From Quillaja saponaria (taxonomy: Eukaryota; Streptophyta; Magnoliopsida; Fabales; Quillajaceae): a stretch of DNA of 64,000 nt. The notes beneath the pieces were generated by a model that saw only the letters and a program-made list of their open reading frames with translations, was not told the origin of the DNA and did no database searches. Position 1 is the stretch's first letter; each line of letters opens with the position of its first letter. Positions 49,093 to 61,900 of this stretch are shown here, piece after piece. The stretch lies in the NCBI GenBank assembly GCA_029379385.1, contig CM055612.1, positions 4,774,001 through 4,838,000 of the forward strand, given 5' to 3'. A program made the translations under genes and the position numbers.

Positions 49093-52001
49093 ATGGGGTT
49101 GTTGAAAGTTTTTAACTTTAGGGGAATTCTTGTTCCTTTGTTGGTCTTTGCTGCACTGGCTGTGGGTTCAGTGAGTGGTATTGGTGTAAATTGGGGAAAC
49201 CAAGCAACACATCCTTTGCCACCGCCAACGGTGGTGAAACTGCTAAGAGACAATGGTATTCAGAAGGTTAAGCTTTTTGATGCCGATGACTATACTTTAA
49301 ATGCTCTAAGCAAGTCTGGGATTCAGGTAATGGTGGGTATTCCCAACGAAATGCTCTATATGTTGGCTAATAGTGTCAAAGCAGCTGAGAATTGGGTTTC
49401 AAAGAATGTTTCTGCACACGTCTCTTCTGGTGGTGTAGACATCAGGTAAACCCTTGGTCAATCTTTTATTGTTGGCTTTATCTTTCATTATGTAATTTTG
49501 CCTTCACATTTTCACCGGTATTTTTTTGAAAATTTTGTTCCTTTTGTTTTGTTTCAAATAGGTCTAGCTTGTTAAGCTGGATTTGTAGAAACCAATGAAT
49601 CTATATTTTATAAGCAGCAAAAGAATACAGAACATTTAAACCTTAATCCCACCTCAGCTTAGAAGAGTGTATAGCATTTAGTTGGTGGAAAATGCTAGGG
49701 GTCGCTACTGCCCTTAGCAGCCCTCTTTGGTCAGATGATCCTTAAACTGCTTATGTTGTTTTGCTTATTGATTTAGTTATTGACAGCCAATATATTTCAG
49801 GGAGGCTTTATTTTTTCCATTGCCTTTGAATATCATTTCCAATTTGAAGATTGTCAGTTTTAGCCTGCAACTTAGTTGCCCCCTTGATTTACGGAGTATT
49901 GTTTGAGTAGAATGTTAGTGGAAAACCTTCTACTTCGAATAAGTGAAAACAATAGTAGATTTCTCATGAGATGTCCCATTTTCTGGATTTATAAGCTGAA
50001 CAAAGCTGTGATTCTTCTATTCATTCCTTTCAGAGATTTGATAGTTCAGTATCTTACAACCTTTTAGTGAATTTAATCTTCTCAAGGGAATGATGACTGA
50101 GGATACAGCTGTTAAGTTCTGCTCATTGTTTTCTGAAGTTTTATGGTTAATTGTATTTAAACCTGCCAAATGCATTTATGCTTTTCAGTAGTATGATAAG
50201 CTAAGGTTACCATCACCCGTACATGGGTGTGATAGAAACTTATGGAGTCATCTGAGATTACAGTCAACCATCAAACTTGTCTAAAAAAGTTCAATAACCT
50301 AAATTGATATACACTAGCTGCAACAAGTCCTGTTTTCCTGTCTTCTTAACACTGACATTTAAATTCTTATTTGGTGAAATAGGGACCTAAATGAGAAATT
50401 TGTCATCTAATTGAAACTGGGCTGGTGAGTACTGAGTAGACATAATATGATTAGTTACTGTCATGCATGTACTTCTGTAAGATGGATGTAATGTCCTCCA
50501 AGATTGCTTGAAGGTAGAGTCTGTACTTGGACCCTGCAGGAGGTACGAAGTGATATGCCATTACAGAAAAGAATAACCAAGCAACCTTTTTCTTCTGTAT
50601 GAGAAATATACTGGAAATTCTTGCTAGAAAAATAAAATTGACGATTAGAATGGAGCAGTGCTTTTCTTTTTTTATATACTGGAAATTCTTGCTACAAAAG
50701 TAAAATTGACGATTAGAATGGAGCAGTGCTTTTCCTTTTCTTTTTCTGATTGGACAAACACTCTTACTATAAAAAACCATTTCTGCTTCCTGCTTATTTG
50801 GGTTTATATTCTACAAGCTCCTCATTATTTCTTTCAGTATTCATTTTTCTGTGTTTCTTACATACACTTCATGTATCATTTTGCAAGGTATGTTGCAGTT
50901 GGGAATGAACCATTCTTGTCAACATTAAATGGCACCTTTGAAGCTACAACACTTCCTGCTCTTCAAAATATCCAGTCAGCACTTATAAAAGCTGGTTTAA
51001 GCAATAAGGTTAAAGTTACTGTCCCTTTAAATGCTGATGTATATGAGAGTTCAACAGATAAACCTTCCACAGGCGACTTCCGAGCAAACATCCATGATCT
51101 TATGCTGCAAATAGTTAAGTTCTTGAGTGACAATGGTGCTCCATTTACTGTCAACATCTATCCCTTTATCAGCCTCTACAAGGATGCCAATTTCCCTGTT
51201 GACTATGCCTTTTTTAATGGCTTTGCATCTTCTATAAATGATAATGGAAAAATCTATGACAATGTCTTTGATGCCAACTATGATACCCTTGTATGGGCAT
51301 TGCAGAAGAATGGATTTGACAACATACCTATAATTGTTGGCGAAATTGGGTGGCCTACTGATGGAGACCGAAATGCAAATTTTCAGTATGCCCAGCGTTT
51401 CAACCAAGGGTTTATGACCCGTTACATTGCTGGAAAGGGAACTCCAATGAGGCCAGGTCCTTTTGATGCCTATTTGTTTAGCCTTGTAGATGAAGATGCT
51501 AAAAGCATTCAGCCGGGGAACTTTGAACGCCATTGGGGTTTGTTTTACTTCGATGGACAGGCAAAATACCAGCTTAACCTTGGGTCAACAAGCTCTAATG
51601 GTTTAGTTCCTGCAAAAAATGTACATTATCTGGCAAAAAAGTGGTGTGTTATGAAGCCGTCTGCGAGCCTTGATGATCCACAGGTGGTGCCTAGTGTGAG
51701 TTATGCTTGTGGAAGAGCTGATTGCACCAGTCTTGGATATGGGACTTCATGTGGAGGTTTAGATGCTCGTGGTAATATTTCTTATGCATTTAACAGTTAC
51801 TATCAGATACATGACCAGCTTGATAGTGCCTGCAAGTTCCCAGGTCTTTCTATGATCACAGATAAAAATCCATCAACTGAAACTTGCTTGTTCAGAATCA
51901 TGATCGATGTAGATGATGCCAGTTTAGATGGAAGAGTTGGACTACTTCAGAAGCCCGTTGTTTTGGTCTTATTTGTATTTATGTTCTTCACAGTTATGTG
52001 A
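49093..52001 (+). CDS. GH17 glucan endo-1,3-beta-glucosidase with X8 domain, GPI-anchored
   Basis: Two exons (49093-49445 and 50888-52001) encode 488 residues. A signal peptide ([20 protein letters not shown]) leads into the GH17 barrel, which begins [28 protein letters not shown] carries the proton-donor Glu and [11 protein letters not shown] the nucleophile Glu, so the enzyme should be active on beta-1,3-glucan (callose). An X8/CBM43 domain follows ([43 protein letters not shown]), with the Cys pattern of glucan-binding domains. The hydrophobic end ([19 protein letters not shown]) is a GPI-anchor signal. The product is therefore expected at the outer plasma membrane or cell wall, perhaps at plasmodesmata. 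The nearest type known to me is Arabidopsis At4g31140/At5g58090. The exon 2 frame stays open to 50658, but that upstream part is intron; the acceptor at 50886-50887 restores the motif Arg-Tyr-Val-Ala-Val-Gly. Confidence 0.95.
50606..50740. repeat. 68-bp tandem duplication in the GH17 intron
   Basis: A unit starting ATATACTGGAAATTCTTGCT occurs at 50606-50673 and again from 50674, with a few differences. It lies within the single 1.44-kb intron of the glucanase gene. Confidence 0.85.
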
Positions 52002-53353
52002 TCTTCGATTTTAGCATACTACTGGGCACTGGTTGCATTGATTTAATTGATAGTTATGGAACATAAATTTTGTATCTTAAAATTTAGAATTTGCAGGTGC
52101 CCAATGGAAAGAATGACTCATCAAAAACCGCAATTTCAACTACTTGTTAGATACCTTGTAAACTTTGTTGCCCACCAGGGCTCAAACCTTGGGAGCGCTT
52201 GCTGTGTGCATTTTTTCACTAAACCCTTTCCCTGGAAAACTCTCATGGGCTGTTCCCTTTTGGAGAGGCCGTGCTCTGTCCATCTTCCTGTTATCTCATC
52301 CCACTTAAGTTTTACTCACCAAACTTCTGAACATAGCAGCCTAGTCTACTTTGGTTCAAGTGTTTGAAAATTACTGTTTTGAATAATTAATTTTACTAAT
52401 AAAAATTGTGAAATAATTAATTTTAGCATAATTAATTTTATGTTTGATTAATTATCTTAAAAAATGAGTTTGAATAAGAAGAATATAAAAAATAAAAATA
52501 AAGATATTTTTGTCCAAAAAATTATATAAACGAAACATAATCCTCAGTTTCAAATGTCAAATATATGTTCCAAATATAAAATCAAGATCTGCATGTCGCA
52601 TTTTCCTTTTTAATAGATAAAACTCTCTCCAACCTCCAACAACAGCCAAATTTCTGATTTAAAGGTTGAATTTACTTCAATCTTTTAGAAGCGGTGCAAT
52701 GTAATTTCTTGGAAAGGAAAATGAAATTTGTACAGGTGTTGTAACGGGTCCTCAGTGCTTTTAGGTATTGAAATTCAGACATTACATTGAACTTGTAGAG
52801 CATAAGTTCATACCTTTAGACAGATGATATGATGGATACAAACTGGAAATTGTTACTTGTAGAGCAGCAAAACTTGCTTACAAGGAAACTATCCCTAATT
52901 AATAGGTCAATAAATGGTGAAGAAGAAAACAAGTCAATCATAAGATCCCAAGCAGCAGAACTTCAATTCTTACGACGTAATAATTCAGTCAAAGTTTTCC
53001 ACCCAAACAAAAATTTTGCATCCAGGTGCTGCTGAATTCCCTGCCTAATTATATAGTGTTAACCATCATGTTAAGCCTGATAGAGATCTCATTACATGAC
53101 AATTATAATTCCAATTGAATGAGAGAGAGGATGGAACCATAAAGAAACTAAATAACTCCCTATTTAAGATCTTTGTAGGCAATAAATTCCAATGACCTTG
53201 AGTTTATCCACTCACATTTCTACTTCTGTATCTTCTAATTTATGTTCTGTTCCCACTGGACCTACAGAGCATATAATCCAGTTCATTTTTGCAGGTAGAT
53301 TGTATTCAATATTCAGACGGTTCATTCAATCACCTATAGATCAACACACCACA
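52002..53353. other. Convergent spacer, no gene seen
   Basis: Holds the 3' UTR of the glucanase (+) and that of endonuclease V (-). An ORF at 52047-52367 (+) has no recognisable features and is probably UTR. Confidence 0.55.
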
Positions 53354-56300
53354 TTATTGAAGTAGCACTGTCCCGACATTCATTTGAAGCTTCCGGAGAT
53401 ATTCTCTCGATCTTATATCAGCCTGGAATTCACAAGATTGGGGAATGTAAGGACTGGATCAGAACATGATCTTTGAAATTAACCAGATAGACAATTTATG
53501 ACATCCAGTACTTTCAGAAGTAAAGAAAATGATTGAAGAGAAGACAAACAACCCCTTGAGCACGCCCATTTACCATGTCTTACCAGTAGATTTGGGCAAC
53601 TAACGAATTGGTCCAAAAAGTTAATAAACCATGGATTCTCCAAAAGAGGATATTAATATTCATGCGCTGATAAAAGGTGATCAAATGCAGCAATATTTTA
53701 TGTATTGATCAAGGAAATGCTATGTGAGGGATGTATTACATGTTTACAATAATCTAAGTGTTCTGGTGAATGAAAATACTCACTAGTAGGCAAATGTTAA
53801 TGATCTCCTACCCGGCTATATAGGCCAGGACTATATGCAACTTTTCTAGACTCGTTTATAATACAAGGAGTGGCTTATTACCACAGCTGCAGACAGTTAT
53901 GGGATACTGCAAGAGTGGACTTCAGATTTTAATGAAGTCCTAGCAACTTATGTAAGAGATAGAATATATAAGATACCAGCACACACCATGAACGTTTCAT
54001 CTAAGAGTGGTCACTGTAACTAGATGCTTCTTAATCTTTTCTCACCACCATCCCCCAAAAAAATAAAAAATAATAGCTGAATATGACATTGTATATGCTT
54101 TTGAGAGCATAAGGTTCTCACCTGCCTAATAGGCTCTGGCACACGATACTTACAAATCATCTTCACAATTGTAATTGCAGTATTGAGCGAAATGCGGTGA
54201 CCAACTGATACAAATATTGGCTTCAAGGATCCCTGTGTAGATCTTATAGCCTGGAAATAATTATTATTGTTTTTTTTGCTTATCAAATCAACAAAATTAA
54301 ATAAAACTATAATGCCTAAACATGAAATCTGATTTCATTTTAGCATTTTATATCATAGTGTGCTTCTGTAAATTCAACATCTGACTTCTTTTTCCATATG
54401 TCATTTGACTCATTTCATATGCTTCCACATTGTAACCAGTACTAAATCAGAATATTTGCTAACAGTAAAATCTCTTACCGCTCCCCATATCTTTCCAGAG
54501 CACCCAGTCAAAGCAATAAAATCTTTAAAATTATTTTCTTTGGCTTCAAGAAGTTGTCTCACACTCGATTGGTTTAGACCGTCCACATGATGCAGCTGGA
54601 ACATATTAAATATGTTGAACAAGATTTAAGTATTGAATACGAGGATGACAGATATAGCAGAAGTCCAAATTAGCAAAGAAGCACAGAACGACCAAGCTAG
54701 CTAGAGTTAGTAAAAAGCAATTAATTATAGTAACACCAGAGCGAGAGGAGGAAAGATATAATATGGCCTTAATATGGGAAGAGTTGATTAGTGATATTGT
54801 ATTCATCATCCATACTCACATTCTTTCCAATTCCAATAGTTGGGATATCAGCCATTACTCCAAGATGACAGGCCAAGCCAAAACCTGAACAAGTTTAAGC
54901 ATTAGAAACTTGCTTTCAATATGTAATTATGAGTAAACACAATGACATGAATAGTTTCTCTCAATCAATAACAGCACACAACTGAGCAGAACCTTAAATG
55001 GAATTTAGTTTCTGATTTCTAAGTTACTTTTTTTGGATTGAAAGGTTACAGATAATATAATCATTGGAGTGCATGGAAGTCCTTTGGTTGACAAGCAAGG
55101 GTTTCTTAACTTAGCCTAAGAAGAACTACAAACTAGATTTTCTTTTTAACTCCCCACTCCTGGGAGACTCCTAATTAGACCAATACAGCAATGCTTCTCA
55201 TTCAAACACACATACTCTACTTCCTGAGTTCCAGTTACTATCCATCTGAGCTACCCATCTAAATATTGGGCTTTAATATTTTACGAATCACCTTCCATGT
55301 GAATTCTGTTTAGGCATTCAATTCGAGTATGCCATCATCCCTTGACAATATCCATGTATACAGTTTCCCATGCAATGATGCAACGACAGTTATGAAAGCA
55401 ATGATAGCAGTACTATAAAGTCATCTTTCAGATTATACAAAGAAGTTAACCAGAAAGGTTTTTAAAAATTTTATCTTTAATATTTGCATTAAACACTATC
55501 CTAAGCATTGTTATCAAAGGCCAAGGCACACCTAGGTGCTAGGGGTTGGCACCGGGCACACGAGCATGCTTGATGAAAACCAGGCACCCTACTAATGAAA
55601 ATAGAAAAAATTGTAACAGGCAAGAATGTCAAGCTCCCAACAAGTAGAAACTAGCACCAATATCTTCTGAAAGAGTAGAAATAGAAAGAAAAAAAAATAG
55701 CTATAGGCAAGGATTCAAGCAATAAAAGTAAAAACACAAAAATCTAGCTGAAGGCAAGAGGTACAACAAGTAAAACTAGCTCAAAGCCAAAAACAATAAT
55801 CGGTGCTTCTGCTTTCTAAATTCCTAAGAGAGTTAGTAAATAGTCCACTAGGGGCCTAGGAACGGGCCTGAGGGGGCTAAGCGCACGCCTGAAGGGCCTA
55901 GGTATCACTTAAGTGAATAAGCCTGAACTAAGGGGTGCAGAGGCGAGAGGGTTGTAGCCTCTCGCCTTTTGAGCCTGACACGCTCCTTTAAAAACACTGA
56001 TTCTAAGATCTAACCAATGTCCTTAAACTTCTCAAAAAACAAAAACTTGAAGTTCTTGAAGTTAAGTGCTTTCTTCACAGTTTGAAAGAACTCTAAAAAC
56101 ATGTCCAACACTAAACATAACTTAATTCTATTTCACCTATGGCATTCATTTGATTTAGTTTAATTTTACACATCTCATCAGACACTTAAAAGTTTGGGCG
56201 AGACTATAAGACAAGCTATACCAGGTACGTGGTTTGCATAACACTCCACAAAATGTCCTATTAAGCACAACTTGTAACATGAAAAAGATGCATCTTTACA

Positions 56301-57370
56301 TGAAATTTTTTTTGTTAGGCTTTGCCTCATGCAATATAAATAACGATCAAAATCCTATACGGTACCACATTAAGAGCAAATTATGTCCCAGTACATTACT
56401 CTATCAGCTCTAAATCACATAATCAAATAAAATAGGAAAAATCACATAAACACACTATTCGTTTGGAGTGGGGGGACTTCTATGATTATTTGTGCAAAAG
56501 CACTTGCCTCGGGGATGGAGTATTCCGTTTCCATCAACCATTAGCAACTGTCAACAATATTAAAGCAAAAAGAAAAAGCAAAACTTATGAGTAGAAAAAT
56601 AATTCTCAGAACACTAAATAGTCAATGATCCTTGATAGACTTTTATCAACTATGCAATCCTCATAATTATTCTTCAAGTACATTAGATTAAACGATGTTA
56701 TAACAAACAGTTTTAACTTCAAATCCAAGTGACGGTTTTTAACAGTTAGCAAGTTTGAAGTCTAAATGCATCAACTACAAATGTGCTTTCAGAAATACAA
56801 TTACCTGAGGGTAGAAATGAATTGTATTCCTTTTCATTTTCTCCAAAAGCTCTAGAAGAACTGGGGCCTAAAACAGAGAATAATAATGCGAAATTTTTTC
56901 AGATAAAAGTGCTGAAACAGAAAGATAAGAGACAAAGGCACAAAACAAGAGTACCTCTCTGAAGGCAAGGAAGCCAGGGACATAAGGAACATCAAGGGTG
57001 ACCAAGGAAAAGTCTTCGTAAACAATTTGAAGGGTGTGGAGGTCCAATACAACTAGGGTCCCACATGCCATTAATGGGTCTTCCTTTGAGAAGCTTATGT
57101 CAACCCCACCAATATACCTCAACACTTTCATCCCTTCTTCTTCTTCTTCCTCTTGGACATCTGTTGCTCTGCATATGCTTGTGGGTGCAGGTAATTTCCA
57201 TATAAAACTATCCTCTGTGATCAATTTTTTCTTGAGAAATTCCTGTGCACTGAAACACAAAATTGAATAATTAGAAATATATAAAGAGCTGAGCAAAATT
57301 CATTCAAAGATTTAATTTTTACACACAGTAACCAGTTCTGGTCAACTTGCGACGGAGGCGATGTTTCCAT
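53354..57370 (-). CDS. Endonuclease V family protein
   Basis: Eight exons (57333-57370, 56955-57249, 56805-56867, 56508-56547, 54820-54884, 54479-54595, 54122-54250, 53354-53422) sum to 816 nt, or 271 residues. The enzyme cleaves nucleic acid near deoxyinosine or inosine. Conserved blocks are YIGGVDISFSKEDPLMACG (first catalytic Asp), YVPGFLAFREAPVLLELLEK (catalytic Glu), LLMVDGNGILHPRGFGLACH (second Asp) and LGVMADIPTIGIGKN, then PIFVSVGHRISLNTAI with the late conserved His. All catalytic residues are present and the length is normal for plant members. Exon 4 ends at GAG|GCAAGT, a GC-AG intron. An acidic Glu run (VQEEEEEEGM) lies before the first catalytic block. The join of exon 1 to exon 2 is inferred from phase only. 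Introns carry a MITE-like insertion at 55.5 kb. Confidence 0.93.
55506..55999. mobile_element. hAT-type MITE-like insertion in endonuclease V intron 4
   Basis: The left end reads ATTGTTATCAAAGGC and the right end, reversed, CAGTGTTTTTAAAGG, giving imperfect inverted ends of a type frequent in plant non-autonomous hAT elements. The interior has GC-richer words (AGGCACCTAGG-like, GGCGAGAGG...CCTCTCGCC) unlike the AT-rich intron around it. CCTAAGC and TCTAAGA on either side may be a decayed 8-bp target duplication. No coding capacity. Confidence 0.5.
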
Positions 57371-58127
57371 GGCTGAGCAAAATTTCGTTCAAGGATTTAT
57401 TATTTTTATGTTGGGTTGAAAAATGAAGATAATCAAAAAAATAAAATTATCGCATTATAAATAATAAACTCCTTTCTCAAAAACTGAAAATTTGTTTGGA
57501 ATAGTTTTTAAGAGTCTCTAAGAATTAACTATTTAAAAAAAATTCTAAGTTTTAATTAGAATACAAAATTATTTTCTCTATAAAGAAGTCTAGTTTTATT
57601 TTTAATGCAAACTAGATTAGAATTTTGAAGCAAAAAAAAAAAAATGTTAACTAGATTAGAAATTTAGACTTATTTTAATTTGTTGTTTTCAAAATAAAAG
57701 TCGTTGTACTTTCTGTTATGATTCTCATACAACTAATGTGATAAAAATTATAATAATTTGCTGTACTTAAATTAAGATTAGCTATTATATTAAATGTTTA
57801 AAAACTAAATGTGTTATTTTTATTAGTGTCTCAGTAAGGATAAATGATAGCTTTTTAATATTATAAATAAGTTCTATTACAAATTAACGTTTATTATAAG
57901 TTCTACTAGAAATTTTTATATAAGTTTTATTTTTTATAATTTATTTTAAATAAGTTCAAAATTTTATACTATTTTTATGTTTAAAATATTAATTATTTTA
58001 ACCATTTTCAAATAAATCACATAACATAAAATTAGAAAATTTATAAATTATGATATAATTATTAATATAATTTTTTTTAAATTAATAAGTTCTCATTATC
58101 TACTTTCATATTTTTTATAATTTTGGA

Positions 58128-58169
<42 letters not shown>

Positions 58170-58903
58170 ATTTAAATTCAACGTGAACCAAAAAAAAATA
58201 AAATTCAATGTGCATTGATATATTTTTTATAATGACACCTAAAAATTAATCTAAATTTAAAAGATAAACTTAAAATACTTTGATAAGTTTTTATTCTTTT
58301 ATTATGATGATATTATAAATTTTTTAATTTCCAAATTTCATGTTATTAGATTTTTTGAAAATTAATTTACTTAATCATTATTTAAACAGAAAATTAGATA
58401 AAAATTATAAAACTGATCTAACATGTTTCAATTTAAAATTTGGTTAGAAATAAACTTTAAAAATATGATTTATAGACAATGTAAAGTTAATATATGATTT
58501 ATTTTTGATGTACAAGGAAAAATAGAACCTCTCTCTAATTTTTCCTATTTCTTCAAATAGGAAGCAATTCGGCTGGGCCTCCTAGCCCTAGGGCTACAAA
58601 ACCCGGGTCGGGTATTTCCCGAACATTCAGATCCGTTCTCCCCCACTTTTTTCCCTTCCCTTCTCTTTCTTTCTTCCCCATTATAAAGCCAAACGCAACA
58701 CTTCAGCGTTAATCTGCTTCGTTTTGATGAATTTCTTTTCAGCTCTGCAACTCACAAATTCTATGTAAATACAAGCGAAAATTCCATAAATACACGAAAA
58801 AGCAAGTAATTAAGCCCTAATTTGATATTGTTAGAATCTTTTACATTTTCTTCAAGATATTTCGCTTCTCTTCCTCTCTCTCTGATAGTAATTAGAGGCC
58901 GCC
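57371..58903. promoter_or_regulatory. Divergent promoter region between endonuclease V and DCAF1
   Basis: A 1.5-kb AT-rich spacer between head-to-head genes, with an (AT)n run at about 58130-58166. A TGGGCC site II motif lies at 58574-58579, about 330 bases before the DCAF1 ATG, followed by a pyrimidine-rich leader (CCCTTCTCTTTCTTTCTTCC) and CTCTCTCTCT just upstream of the start codon. No gene is seen inside. Confidence 0.55.
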
Positions 58904-61900
58904 ATGGACGAGCAATCGAATCAAAACCAAGCTCAAGCCGAAGCTCCACAACCACCAACTCCAGTGGAAGAACCTCAATCACAAGGTGGAGGTGGCGAGG
59001 AAGAAGAGACCAGGAAGGAAGATGACGAGTTGATTGCTAAGGCTAACAAGCTAATGGACATGATCACTGCTGCGCCTGATAACCCTAACGCCACAGTTCT
59101 TCATGCTCTCGCCTCCCTTCTTGAAACTCATGAGTCCAGGTATGGGCATCCTCCCACTTCTTTGTTGCTAACTGCTTCCTTTTTCTCAATTTTGTTTTTA
59201 AATTTTTTGCAGCATTGTAATATAATAATATTCGAGTAAGTTCTGAAATGATTTTTGTTGGGTCTGTTGTTTTAATAATGTTTGGATGATAAAGTTTGCA
59301 GTTATGATTGTTCCCAATTGCTAGTGAATATATTTAGAATGCCAGAGACTCGGTGGAAGTATCCTGATTATTCAATTGACCTATTTTTTTTTGTACAACG
59401 GAAAATATCAATTTATCAGTTCTATTATCCTACAAATCCAGTCCAGTCCTTCTTTTTTTTTTCATCTCCTTTTTGGGTAGGTAAAACACTCAAAAGGAAA
59501 AAACAGAAAACGATATATTTCTTAATTGCAGTATTGCAATCATTTCCCTTTATATGGTTCCTTACGTGTTTGATTGTTTGTATTTCTAAACTTCAGTGTC
59601 ATATCATCTATTCTTCTTTTTTTCCTTACTTTAATATTGTATTCTCTTTTGTTTTTTAATCTAAGATGAGTTATGTATCTGGTTATCTTCAACAGTATAC
59701 CTACCACATGTTTCTTTTGAATTTTCTCCTATGACCCCCTTTTTACTTACTTTTGTTGGATATTCAAATTCTCATCTTATTATTGGATTTTTTAATATCT
59801 AAATATAGATACATGGAAGAGAATGCTCATTCCTCCTCAAGTAATGCTCGTGCTTCTCATAATGTTGGGCGTCTTGGAAACATAATCCGGGTAATTTGCT
59901 AATGTCTTTCCTCTCCCTCATATTTACACATACATATGTATGTATGCAAATTGACTAGTGTGTAATTTCTTGTGTTGCTAAGTTTCATAAACTCTTATTT
60001 CTCCATCATCTCCAGGAAAATGATGAATTCTTTGAGTTGATATCTTCAAAGTTTCTGTCAGAAACAAGATATTCAACATCCATCCAGGCTGCTGCTGCCA
60101 GAGTTCTTCTAAGCTGTTCTCTTACTTGGCTTGTAAGATTGCTTTTTTTTTTTTTGTCTAATTTCATTTATTAGTTTCTTTACTTTGATTATGTTTCTAA
60201 TTAATATATTGAACTTTATTAACTGGGTTGCAGTATCCTCATGTTTTTGAAGAACATGTTTTGGAGAACATAAAAGATTGGGTGATGGACGAGAGCTCTA
60301 TATCTTCTACTGATGAACATAGTTTAAAGCATAGTACAGGGAGAAAGGAAGCCTCAAATTCTGAAATGTTGAAAACCTATTCTACTGGACTTTTAGCTGT
60401 ATGCTTATCAGGGTATGCTTCTGCAGTTGTTATCAGATTTGTACGTGTGCAACTACTTTTGTTTATAAGTTTTATTCACGCTATGTATTTATCTTCTGGT
60501 GGATAACACATATATTATTACACTTGCATTGTTAGTTTGATTCTAGTTTTCTAATTTCTATTTAAATTTTCTTTGGGATTGATCTCAGTGGTGGTCAGGT
60601 TGTGGAAGATGTCTTGACATCTGGACTCTCTGCCAAGCTTATGCATTATCTTCGTGTGCGTGTTATAGGGGAGACAAGTACAATTCAGAAAGATACTGGC
60701 CATTTAGTAGAGATTAAGCATGCATCTGGTAGTACTTCCATGAGAGGTAGAGATGAAGGCCGTGGTAGATTTCGCCAGGTACTGGAAACAACTCATTTAG
60801 ATGATCCGAGGGTTACTGATGAGAGATCTTTGGATGACCTAACCCTTGAGAGGGATAAGGATAGAAGCACTGGTGGGCAAACTTTCCGGGAAGAATCATG
60901 GATTGATAACAAGCCATCTGATGGTTTTGTCGAAAGTAATGATGTGTACGATGTAGATGCTGATGTTGAGAACAGATGGCATGGCCAAGATATATGTGAT
61001 GGAAAGACAAAATTTGGAGATTTTGAAGAAAATGCAAGAGATGACACTTCAAGGCGCCGTGTCAATCGTGGATCGGCAAGATCTAGAGGAAAGGGAAGGG
61101 TCAATGAGGGGTCCATTGAAGGTGAGCAAGTTTTGACATCACCAGGATCTGGTAGTCGATTAGGACAGGGGCGAAATACAAGAGATAGGAGCTTGTTGAG
61201 AAATATAGATGTTAAAAGAGCGGCAGATACCAAGAGTTCTGTGGGCAGGATAACCTTTGATGTCTCAGTTGTCGAAAGGGAGGACAATGATGATTGCTTT
61301 GAAGAATGTATAATTGGAACTAAGGATATCACTAATATTGTAAAGACAGCAGTTCGATCTGCTGAAGCTGAAGCAAGAGCAGCTAATGCACCTGCAGAAG
61401 CTATCAAAGCAGCTGGTGATGCTGCAGCTGAAGTTGTCAAAAGTGCAGCTTTAGAGGTATTTCGGTAATTGCTGTGTCTTGTATGTAAAAGTATATTCTG
61501 TTCAGTACAACTGATTAGTTCATTACTCTTAATGTTCAGGAATATAAAACCACCAACAATGAAGAAGCTGCTGTTTTGGCTGCTTCAAAGGCCGCATCTA
61601 CTGTTATTGATGCTGCCAATGCAATTGAAGTTTCAAGGTAGGTATTATCATATTTAATAGCCATGTGCGAGTGGCTGAGGGAGCTATTCCTGGAGTCTGT
61701 CCCCCTTTGTTATTACAAGGAATAACACTTTCTCTGGGTTATTGGCAGGAGCTCCAGCAGCATTAATGCTGAGACTGTCATTCCAGATGGTGGAGAAACA
61801 GAATCTAGGGAGGAGATTGAAGATTACTTCATCCCAGATACACAAACTCTTGCGCAGTTGAGAGAAAAATATTGTATCCAGTGCCTGGAGACACTTGGAG

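Noticed and set aside
50658..50887. In-frame extension of GH17 exon 2 upstream to 50658
   Set aside because: It is intron: it contains a tandem duplication, and the acceptor at 50886-50887 joins exon 1 perfectly in phase to the Val-Gly-Asn-Glu-Pro motif.
60793..61440. 215-codon minus-strand ORF opposite DCAF1 exon 5
   Set aside because: It is the antisense shadow of a biased (Ala/Glu/Arg/Ser-rich) coding exon, with no own start context or splice logic.
61660..61745. tRNA-like words (GCGAGTGGCTGAGGG) in a DCAF1 intron
   Set aside because: Only a D-arm-like stretch is present; no matching acceptor stem, anticodon arm or T-loop could be folded.
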